Source of the DNA: Methanosarcinaceae archaeon
Lineage (GTDB): Archaea > Halobacteriota > Methanosarcinia > Methanosarcinales > Methanosarcinaceae
DNA length: 15,207 bases
Direction: 5' to 3'
Assembly (NCBI GenBank): GCA_030655675.1
Contig: JAUSPM010000009.1
Coordinates: 1 to 15,207 of the forward strand
Below, in pieces: positions 8,077 to 13,756 of the stretch (positions are counted from its first letter, which is position 1; every line of letters begins with the position of its first letter). The notes below the pieces were generated by a model. The model did not search any database. It was given only the letters and a program-made list of their open reading frames with translations, and was not told the origin of the DNA. Both the position numbers and the translations under genes were made by a program.

Positions 8077-8427
8077 GTATTTGTTTAGCGGGTCTAAAGT
8101 TGTGTTGTAGCGTTGCAGATTAATGAGTTGGAAATAAAAACGACGCTACCATACGCGCGTAGCGCGGCACCGTCCTTCACCACTGGCCTGAATACATATC
8201 GAAGTTTCAATCGCTGTCAACACATCTGTTTTTGTATGGATTGCCCTAAATAGAAACTGCGTATTTTGCGAATGTGAACGGATGGTAGATATGGAACATG
8301 CCGCCTGCGGCGGGGTTGATGCATGTGGTTTTTGGTATTTGAAATGTGCACCTGCATTTCATCAGATATACAAATACGATAAAACAATTTCATTTACGCA
8401 GATTTCTTACCGCAACTATACAAATAC
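8077..8427 (+). repeat. Composite repeat element A (351 bp) with 12-bp inverted ends
   Basis: Starts GTATTTGTTTAG and ends CTATACAAATAC; the ends are inverted repeats with one mismatch. Inside, in order: a block around the palindrome CGCGCGTAGCGCG (8152-8166), a block with TGTTTTTGTATGGATTGC (from about 8226) that is nearly identical to 9887-9992, the hairpin GCCGCCTGCGGCGG (8300-8313), and a tail ATTTACGCAGATTTCTTACC shared with about 10461-10480. The right end overlaps the stop codon of the vapC relic (8416-8418). No convincing gene lies in 7900-8415; 7899-8076 shows nothing I can identify. Confidence 0.6.
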
Positions 8428-8962
8428 AATTTCTTTTATGTATTCAGCTTCAATTTCCTCAAATATTTTGAAATGCTTTTCATTGGCAGTAGCCAATACT
8501 AGATCATATTGAACAGCAGTTGCCGCAATTATAGCATCAGGAAGTTCTGTTCTGTAAGCGGAGTAATATTTTTGTCTCAATTTTCCAGCAGTGACTGCTA
8601 TATTTCTTTCAACTTCAATCGCTTCCATACAATCCAATATTGAATAAATCACAGATTCATCATCAGCCGTCCTTGATCCAGATAATAATTCAGCTTCAGT
8701 TATACTAAACAATATCTACTTTTTGTGACTTTCTGCCACAGAGAACACAGAGAGCACAGAGAACGTGGCAACAATCCCTCTGTGTACTCTGTGCGCTCTG
8801 TGGCTATATAGTTCTAAATTATACTTGCGGAGTAGTATATAACAGAAAATGACCCTAATGCACCCTCATCAATGATCGGCATAAGAAAATCTCTGGCATT
8901 TACCCACCCTTTAGATAATTAATGATGATGTCCGTATCAACAAGGAACCGAAGTCTATGCAT
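8416..8962 (-). pseudogene. vapC: VapC-family PIN-domain toxin, split by a MITE and frameshifted
   Basis: The gene starts at ATG 8962, overlapping vapB by 8 bases (ATGCATAG), and begins MHRLRFLVDTDIIINYLKG, the classic PIN start with its first catalytic Asp. It breaks at a TAA (8900-8902) because one base is missing. The next frame continues WVNARDFLMPIIDEGALGSF-SVI up to the MITE (8703-8837). Beyond it the protein resumes TEAELLSGSR (catalytic Glu) and ends with LPDAIIAATAVQYDLVLATA (third acidic residue) and NEKHFKIFEEI. Removing the element and one TA and restoring one base gives 137 codons including the stop, a normal VapC of 136 residues that would cleave RNA. As it stands no full toxin can be made. 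The TAG stop is supplied by the end of repeat element A. Confidence 0.9.
8703..8837 (+). mobile_element. MITE-like element, copy 2 (135 bp), inserted in vapC
   Basis: Starts TACTAAACAATATCTAC and ends ACTTGCGGAGTAGTA, flanked by duplicated TA (8701-8702, 8838-8839). The empty site CAGT-TA-TAACAG is the vapC codon run encoding S-V-I-T, so both the boundaries and the TA duplication can be read directly. The core (8735-8804) is a large hairpin, with arms made of three CACAGAG units spaced 9 bases apart facing three CTCTGTG units. It has no coding capacity. Confidence 0.85.
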
Positions 8963-9209
8963 TATCTATCCTCTTCGTTCTTTCATCCCATCCTCCCCTC
9001 ATATTCTCAACATATTCAGTCCCGTCTTTAATGTCGCTTCTTTCTGACCAGACTCCAAACGCTTTCAATGCATCCTCTTTTCGCACATCTTTTTCTAATG
9101 TGATCTTTACCACACTATTAACTGCAAGACCCATCGCTTCTTTGATCTCGTGAGGTAACGAGATATGCCCATCAGACAACACTTTTGCAGTATAATTTAT
9201 AACTTTCAT
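8955..9209 (-). CDS. vapB: VapB/AbrB-family antitoxin
   Basis: 84 residues from ATG 9209, chosen because GGAGG (9214-9218) sits five bases upstream; an upstream in-frame ATG at 9326 lacks one. The N-terminus MKVINYTAKVLSDGHISLPH followed by EIKEAMGL is an AbrB/SpoVT swapped-hairpin DNA-binding domain (residues 1-40). The charged C-terminal tail (WSERSDIKDG...MRGGWDERTKRID) would wrap the VapC toxin. The stop overlaps the vapC start by 8 bases, the classic coupled arrangement. Such antitoxins usually repress their own promoter. Because vapC is destroyed this antitoxin is an orphan, yet it shows no lesion. Confidence 0.88.
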   Translation of the reverse strand: MKVINYTAKVLSDGHISLPHEIKEAMGLAVNSVVKITLEKDVRKEDALKAFGVWSERSDIKDGTEYVENMRGGWDERTKRIDNA

Positions 9210-9213
9210 TATT

Positions 9214-9250
9214 CCTCCATATAATACTATTTGCAACCTCTTTAAATAAG
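9214..9250 (-). promoter_or_regulatory. vapB promoter and Shine-Dalgarno
   Basis: On the minus strand, CTTATTTAAAG (TATA-like, 9239-9250) predicts a start near 9217, giving a very short leader that contains little more than the GGAGG Shine-Dalgarno at 9214-9218. Confidence 0.5.
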
Positions 9251-9463
9251 TATGTTCTGATGGTAATAACTTGTTGTTTAATGCCATACACATTCTAATT
9301 CCCGCATCCTGCCCCCTCACATACAAACACGCCGAACGCGCACGAACATGCAGGAAATTTCAGACAGTATTTGAATGTGGACAGTATCATCTTGTCCATC
9401 ATGTCTGTGCCCCATGCTAATCTTAATTTTATTAAAATAGCATCGATTGACATTTATTAACCG

Positions 9464-9516
9464 CAGATACACTCACCTCCTACGGAGTTGAGTGCCTGCT
9501 ACGCCGGTGGGGCGTG
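9464..9516 (-). repeat. Hairpin repeat CACTCACC...GGTGAGTG family, inverted copy
   Basis: The reverse complement of this stretch (GGCGTAGCAGGCACTCAACT, then GGAGGTGAGTGTATCTGCGG) matches the segment inserted in the repeat at 13793-13857. CACTCA and TGAGTG form a stem. No gene is supported in 9330-9716; apart from this repeat the stretch shows nothing I can identify. Confidence 0.55.
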
Positions 9517-9716
9517 CAGATCACAGAAGTGAGTGGGTGGGGTTTGTTTTTTTGGGGAAGCGCCTGTCAGTCGTCTCTTTCCAAGATCGATATGAGGAGA
9601 AGATATATTTGACAGGATGTAAAGGATGTCACAATCCCGCATTCAAATCCGGTCTGAAATTGACAATGTATTCGTGTGCGAGCAAGTGCTTATGCAGATA
9701 AGTGTTGGAAGAACGT

Positions 9717-9804
9717 GCCGCGCTACGCGCGTGTGGTCGCACCGTTTTTATATAGAGCTCGTTGAAACGCCTGCACCACAACAGTGCAATGGCTAAACAA
9801 ATAC
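9717..9804 (-). repeat. Left half of the composite repeat, inverted
   Basis: Read on the minus strand it begins GTATTTGTTTAGCC (9804 downward) and runs through a TTGTGGTGCAG-like block, ATAAAAACG and ACGCGCGTAGCGCGGCACG, following 8077-8170 in the same order. The right half of this copy is not visible beside it. Confidence 0.55.
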
Positions 9805-9886
9805 AAAAAGACATACATCTAAACAGCCACACCTACTTTACTTGCAATTTTAGCCATTGTAGATTTTATATGACTTATTTCTTCCC

Positions 9887-10062
9887 TCAATCACTGTCAA
9901 TATCTGTTTTTGTATGGATTGCTACACATAAAAACTGCGTATTTTGTGAATGCGAACGGATGGTAGGTATGGAACGTGCCGCCTGGCGGCGGTCGCGCTG
10001 TTTTTAGTTTCAGATAGAATAATCACATTTATGCAGCCATCATACTACATCTATACAAATAC
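9887..10062 (+). repeat. Right half of the composite repeat (copy B)
   Basis: From TCAATCACTGTCAA on, this matches 8207-8315 almost base for base (TGTTTTTGTATGGATTGC, CTGCGTATTTTG, GAACGGATGGTAG), including the hairpin GCCGCCTGGCGGCGG (9979-9993). It ends with CTATACAAATAC at 10051-10062, the same 12-mer that ends element A. Confidence 0.65.
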
Positions 10063-10095
10063 CTCTTTTTTTATTGTGCGGCAGATACACTGTTT

Positions 10096-10496
10096 GTATT
10101 TGTTTAGACCTTTTTGACGTCGATACAATCCGCCGCAGGCGGCGCGTTCCTCCATCAACGAGATAATGCTCACTTTATGTTGTTATACTACTCCGCTAGT
10201 ATAATTTATAGTCATTTTGGAGCAAAACAGATGCAGCAAAGTAAACTGATAACGAAGAGTTACAAAAAACTGACTAGATTTAGTATAACTCGCACTATAT
10301 AATTGTAAATATGTGCCAGAGAAAATAATCACTTACAATCGCATTAATTCGGAGCACACAATCTCACCACAGGCTGTCGGAAAAGTCCATATTTATGGGG
10401 TCAGTGGTGCGGGATTGCGCCGCCTACGGCGGTTGTACTAATTTTAGATCAAACTATTTCATTTACGAAGATTTCTTACCGCAGATATACAAATAC
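10096..10496 (+). repeat. Composite repeat element C, interrupted by MITE copy 3
   Basis: It begins with GTATTTGTTTAG (10096-10107) and ends with ATATACAAATAC (10485-10496). Inside are two GC-rich hairpins (CCGCCGCAGGCGGCG near 10131 and GCGCCGCCTACGGCGG near 10418) and the shared tail ATTTACGAAGATTTCTTACC. MITE copy 3 lies within it; without that the unit would be about 300 bp. Its right end stops two bases from the relE stop codon. No gene is supported in 9805-10498. Confidence 0.5.
10186..10285 (-). mobile_element. MITE-like element, copy 3 (100 bp)
   Basis: Read on the minus strand: TACTAAATCTAGTCAGTTTT...ATACTAGCGGAGTAGTA, flanked by TA on both sides (10184-10185, 10286-10287). The first about 28 and last about 23 bases match copies 1 and 2, but the CACAGAG hairpin core is replaced by an unrelated sequence of about 50 bases. 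It is the shortest member and has no coding capacity. Confidence 0.75.
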
Positions 10497-10498
10497 CA

Positions 10499-10765
10499 CT
10501 ATTTTATTCTTTTTAACATTTCTTTGTAAACACGTTTGCGTTTATCCACAATTATGATCCATATTGTTGTGCCCTTAAGCACATAGATGAGTCTAAAATT
10601 ACTAAATCTTACACGATAACATTCCGAAAAACCTTTCAGTGGCTTAAATCTATGTGGATTTTCTTTAATCTTTTTAAGCAGTTCTTCGAGCTGTCCTTTC
10701 TCGATTTTGCTTAATTTCTTTAAGTCACTTTCAAAGCGTGGATGTGCCTTTAATACCCATACCAT
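10499..10765 (-). CDS. relE: RelE/ParE-family toxin
   Basis: 88 residues, the usual length for archaeal RelE. The order is typical: basic N-terminal helix (HPRFESDLKKLSKIEKGQ), HRFKPLKGFSECYRVRFSNF, a beta-strand pair (RLIYVLKG, IWIIIVD) and the C-terminal KRKRVYKEMLKRIK, where RelE carries its catalytic basic and tyrosine residues. Members cleave mRNA on the ribosome or poison gyrase; I cannot separate these here. It starts 3 bases after the relB stop, with AAAGGA acting as ribosome-binding site. Unlike the other two toxins in this window it is intact. Its stop is 2 bases from the end of repeat element C. Confidence 0.88.
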   Translation of the reverse strand: MVWVLKAHPRFESDLKKLSKIEKGQLEELLKKIKENPHRFKPLKGFSECYRVRFSNFRLIYVLKGTTIWIIIVDKRKRVYKEMLKRIK

Positions 10766-10768
10766 GCT

Positions 10769-11017
10769 TCATCCTTTGAGAAGTGAAAATATCTTTTCCT
10801 CGTTGATGCCAGTTAATTCCCCACTTTCCACTTCGTCAATCCGCATGGAAACTTCCCTCATGAAATCGGGATCAATTATTGTCTCCAATTCATCCAGTTT
10901 ATCTTCTATCTCAGTAATCAGATTTCTTAAAACTGATCTGTCAACCAGAACTAGATCATCATCAAGTTCCACAGGAACATTATAATTCCGCTTTTTTACA
11001 TTTGTTAATTCAGCCAT
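10769..11017 (-). CDS. relB: RelB-like antitoxin
   Basis: 82 acidic residues: an N-terminal beta segment (MAELTNVKKRNYNVPVELDD) followed by long helices (VLRNLITEIEDKLDELETII, MREVSMRIDEVESGEL). The helices fit a toxin-wrapping antitoxin; the N-terminus is not one I can assign to a DNA-binding fold. It lies immediately upstream of relE, 3 bases apart, the normal antitoxin-first order. A TATA-like CTTAAATAT at 11044-11052 predicts a transcription start a few bases before the ATG, so the message is leaderless or nearly so; only a weak GAGAT precedes the ATG. Confidence 0.8.
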   Translation of the reverse strand: MAELTNVKKRNYNVPVELDDDLVLVDRSVLRNLITEIEDKLDELETIIDPDFMREVSMRIDEVESGELTGINEEKIFSLLKG

Positions 11018-11179
11018 GATCTCTAAATAAATTATTGTATGGGATATTTAAGTAGTTTTCGAACCCGTCTATTGTAAATAAATACTCGCCTGTAATAACA
11101 CCCTAATCCATCTACAACATCGTCCTTTTGACTTAAGCCCATGAAAGGAGATACAATATTTAATAGAAATGTTTATTCA

Positions 11180-11209
11180 CGAAAATAAAAAACGAGGGCA
11201 TCACTGCCC
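11180..11209 (-). terminator. Terminator hairpin with the stop codon in its loop (83-aa gene)
   Basis: On the minus strand GGGCA-GTGA-TGCCC (11196-11209) is followed by TCGTTTTTTATTTTC. The TGA of the 83-residue gene (11201-11203) is inside the 4-base loop. The same 14-mer, in the same relation to a stop codon, occurs at 13978-13991. Confidence 0.7.
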
Positions 11210-11452
11210 AGCAGATCCATCGGCAGGAACCGCACAAAGCACAAAACGAAATTCATCCAGACTTATGTAGTTACCTTTTGAGAGATTATCTTCTGCTTCA
11301 TTAATTAATTTTATCTCATGATCAGAAGGCTCATCTTCAGGAAGAAATGCAGCCAATAATTTCTGAAATGACACCTGAAGCCCTTCAATATCATGCTTTA
11401 AAACATCAAACGATCCGTTTATTTCTTGAGAAATATTTACAATGTCATTCAT
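11201..11452 (-). CDS. Small acidic protein, possible orphan antitoxin
   Basis: 83 residues, with a predicted helical first half (INGSFDVLKHDIEGLQVSFQ, KLLAAFLPED) and a second half, DHEIKLINEAEDNLSKGNYI then SLDEF. The second half resembles the tail of archaeal antitoxins (acidic helix, KG, hydrophobic, S/T-L-x-E). I do not recognise a named family. No toxin gene adjoins it: downstream is a terminator and then relBE's promoter, upstream a repeat field. There is no Shine-Dalgarno, and the TATA box lies 27 bases before the ATG, so it should be leaderless. Fragments of its 3' end are repeated at 11640-11660 and 11874-11900. Confidence 0.65.
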   Translation of the reverse strand: MNDIVNISQEINGSFDVLKHDIEGLQVSFQKLLAAFLPEDEPSDHEIKLINEAEDNLSKGNYISLDEFRFVLCAVPADGSAGQ

Positions 11453-11471
11453 GGATTAATAATATGTAGCA

Positions 11472-11484
11472 GGAATATTTATAA
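11472..11484 (-). promoter_or_regulatory. TATA box implying a leaderless transcript
   Basis: TTATAAATATTCC on the minus strand is centred about 27 bases upstream of ATG 11452. Transcription would therefore begin at or next to the start codon, which fits the absence of a Shine-Dalgarno. Confidence 0.5.
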
Positions 11485-11550
11485 TCTGCGTTTGATAACA
11501 AACACACCTGCAATCTCATAAACCAAACCCTATGCATCCACGATTGAAAA

Positions 11551-11940
11551 ATAAGCATGAGATACAACTGTTAACCGCAGATAAACGCAAATACGCTACG
11601 CTGCAAACGGTTCACTCACAAATAAAAAAAAGAGGATCCCACTGCCCAACAGATCCATCAACGAAACCAACTCAAAATGAAAAACATCAAAAAATAAACT
11701 CATTAAACACCCCCGTGCAACAACATCTGCGTTCATTTGCGTTCATCTGCGGTTAAAAATGGAGTTTAATGATTAAAAATAAGCATGAACAATAACGAAT
11801 CAACCGCAGATAGACGCAGATGAACGCAAATACGCTACGCTGCAAACGGTTTATTCACAAAAAGAAAAAACAAGGGCATCACTGCCCAACAGATCCATCA
11901 ACGAAACCAACTCAAAATGAAAAACATCAAAAAATAAAGG
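11551..11940 (-). repeat. Two tandem copies of the AACCGCAGAT hairpin repeat with gene-end fragments
   Basis: Copies at about 11551-11697 and 11779-11937 share ATAAGCATGA, AACCGCAGAT, CGCAAATACGCTACGCTGCA, the terminator region, CAACAGATCCATCAACGAAA and CCAACTCAAAATGAAAAACA. Between them, 11706-11754 carries the opposite arm (CATCTGCGTTCATTTGCGTT, CATCTGCGGTT), giving an imperfect stem of about 30 bp with 11802-11831. The block CACTGCCCAACAGATCCATC is a diverged copy of the 3' end of the 83-aa gene (11202-11221). A full GGGCATCACTGCCC hairpin at 11874-11887, T-rich on the minus strand, could also terminate the ATPase gene. Confidence 0.75.
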
Positions 11941-11979
11941 TATAACTGCCCTATCGCATAAACGATTCCTGCAACAAAC

Positions 11980-13593
11980 CTACATTTTCAACCTGACAAG
12001 TCCGAACCTTTTTCGCTCATTATTGACCTTTTCAAGATCCCACATTTCAATCTCATTTTCAACACATATTTGTTTAGCTTGCTCGCTGGACCCAAACAAA
12101 GCGAACAGTATCACCTTGTCGACCGTACGGATTTTTTTGATCCGTTTAACCTTGTCCAGTAATTTGTACACCTGTTCGATGTTAACATTTCCTGCTTTCA
12201 CCTCACCAAGGATCAAACCTTCATCCCCATCAATGATGAGGTCAAATTCATCTTTCCCCAAATTACCCGATGCAACAGTGTAGCCTTTTTTTGTAAATAT
12301 TTCCCTGATTTGGGATTCACGTGCATGCCCCAATTCATCCTTGAACTCATCGATCATCTGGGAGATCTGGGATTTAAAAACATCAAGCTTCAATTCGAGC
12401 TCGGGGATATAAGACTCTTCACGCAGTATGTATACATGTTTTAGCCATAGGGCAAGAATTGGATCTGCAAGGTCGTATGCTTTATCGTTCTTGACAATAA
12501 GGTCTGATGCAATAAGCCGTTCAAGTGGATATGTAAGGGACGAACCGGGTTTTTCGATATATCTCGCAATCTCTGAAAAACGATGGTTTCCCAATGCGAT
12601 AGCGGATAATATTGTAAGATATGTATCCAACCCTTTTTTCTCGAGGGAATTTACAATAAGCTGATGGCAATGTTTGTATATGTTTCCCGATCTGTAAAAA
12701 ACATCCTGTGTAACAGCTTCAAGAAGTGCATTTTTCGAAATGTTATGAACATTCCAATTCTGTGCAATATCACAGAGCTTGAGCCCTATGGATGCGAGGT
12801 AATATGGATAACCTCCTGTGATATCAATTATGTAACTGAGATGTGTTTCACTGATAAGAATACCGTCAAGTGTGGAAGTCAGATACGTTCTGGCATCACT
12901 GTACTCGAATGGACCCACGTATATCGTTTCAAAATGACCATACAACGGAGAAGATGATGCATTGATTATGTTTTCCATCATACTGATAGAAGACCCTGCA
13001 ACGATCCACCATACATTCTTTTGCATCATGAGGTTCTCACGAAGCGTTTCAAGGATGTTGTCGCCCCATAATGCAAAGTTTTGGAACTCATCAAATATCA
13101 AAACCAATGGTTTTTGGTTTGATGCTTTTTTGTATTCTGATATCTGCTGAATGAGACCAAATATGAGGTCCAGAAGTTCTTCGGGTTCAGCATCCTCATT
13201 TATCGCATCCCGGATCTGAAAGGATAATTTTGCGATTATTGGATTAACTTGTACCCACCTCATCGTGAGTTCCTTGAGGTTTTTATCCGTTGTCATCCAT
13301 ATCTGATCGGTTTCGATATCGGCATGTCCCATGCATGTGTAAAGTACAGAACCAAGTATCTTACGGAACATTGTTTTTGTTGGTTTTTCTTTTATGTATA
13401 TGTAGTTGTGTACAAAATGGCTGTTTTGCCGCATAAATTCCCAGATGATCGATGTTTTCCCAACTTTACGAAGACCTATGAGCCCAATGTTTCGTCGGTT
13501 GCCACTCAACATCTGTTCGGATCTTAGACCAAGGTTTTTCATTATGTCAGTTCGATCAAAAAATTCATCGCCTACTACAGGTTCGTTTAACAT
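11980..13593 (-). CDS. Archaeal-type AAA ATPase with DUF234-like nuclease-fold C-terminus
   Basis: 537 residues from ATG 13593, chosen because GGTGAT, complementary to the 16S rRNA 3' end, sits three bases before it; the upstream ATG 13641 is within an inverted repeat and has none. Walker A is G40-LRKV-GKTS (Lys46) and Walker B is PLVLIFDEFQNF (Asp168, Glu169), followed by a sensor-like WWIVAGSS. A winged-helix-like stretch (SEIARYIEKPGSSLTYPLER, LIASDLIVKND) follows. The C-terminus has EFDLIIDGDEGLILGEVKAG, whose D...ExK pattern matches the PD-(D/E)XK-like end of DUF234 proteins. This family is abundant in archaea with unknown role; binding of DNA or mobile-element linkage is suspected. No partner gene adjoins it. 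Confidence 0.85.
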   Translation of the reverse strand: MLNEPVVGDEFFDRTDIMKNLGLRSEQMLSGNRRNIGLIGLRKVGKTSIIWEFMRQNSHFVHNYIYIKEKPTKTMFRKILGSVLYTCMGHADIETDQIWMTTDKNLKELTMRWVQVNPIIAKLSFQIRDAINEDAEPEELLDLIFGLIQQISEYKKASNQKPLVLIFDEFQNFALWGDNILETLRENLMMQKNVWWIVAGSSISMMENIINASSSPLYGHFETIYVGPFEYSDARTYLTSTLDGILISETHLSYIIDITGGYPYYLASIGLKLCDIAQNWNVHNISKNALLEAVTQDVFYRSGNIYKHCHQLIVNSLEKKGLDTYLTILSAIALGNHRFSEIARYIEKPGSSLTYPLERLIASDLIVKNDKAYDLADPILALWLKHVYILREESYIPELELKLDVFKSQISQMIDEFKDELGHARESQIREIFTKKGYTVASGNLGKDEFDLIIDGDEGLILGEVKAGNVNIEQVYKLLDKVKRIKKIRTVDKVILFALFGSSEQAKQICVENEIEMWDLEKVNNERKRFGLVRLKM

Positions 13594-13602
13594 TAGATCA
13601 CC

Positions 13603-13642
13603 AATGCATTGTATTCCCAATGTATAGTAATTACAATGCATT
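13603..13642 (-). promoter_or_regulatory. 11-bp perfect inverted repeat, probable operator of the ATPase gene
   Basis: AATGCATTGTA (13603-13613) and TACAATGCATT (13632-13642) are perfect inverted repeats separated by 18 bases. A TATA-like AAATAAATATG lies just upstream (about 13643-13654), so the arms span the predicted start site and leader and end 9 bases before the ATG. A bound dimer here would block transcription; alternatively the RNA stem could mask the Shine-Dalgarno, which abuts the arm. Confidence 0.55.
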
Positions 13643-13756
13643 CATATTTATTTCTTTGGTCCCCGATCTGAAAAGATCATGAACTGTATTTAACAATTAA
13701 CTGAAAAATGCCAGCCACATAGGATACAAAATTTATGCATGGTCCTACCTCTGCGC

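Noticed and set aside
9492..9701. Open frame ending in TGCKGCHNPAFKSG, with a CxxCH motif
   Set aside because: It could suggest a haem-binding or radical-SAM fragment, but it starts in a repeat, has no ribosome-binding site, and the rest has no recognisable domain. Kept only as a curiosity.
9762..10007. Open frame over the second composite repeat
   Set aside because: The matching repeat at 8207-8315 is in a different reading context, so the similarity is of DNA, not of protein.
11551..11940. CRISPR-like array
   Set aside because: There are only two to three units, of more than 140 bases, with conserved sequence between the hairpins rather than unique spacers, and no cas genes.
13594..13641. 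Upstream ATG 13641 for the ATPase gene
   Set aside because: It lies inside the inverted repeat without a ribosome-binding site, while ATG 13593 has GGTGAT directly upstream.
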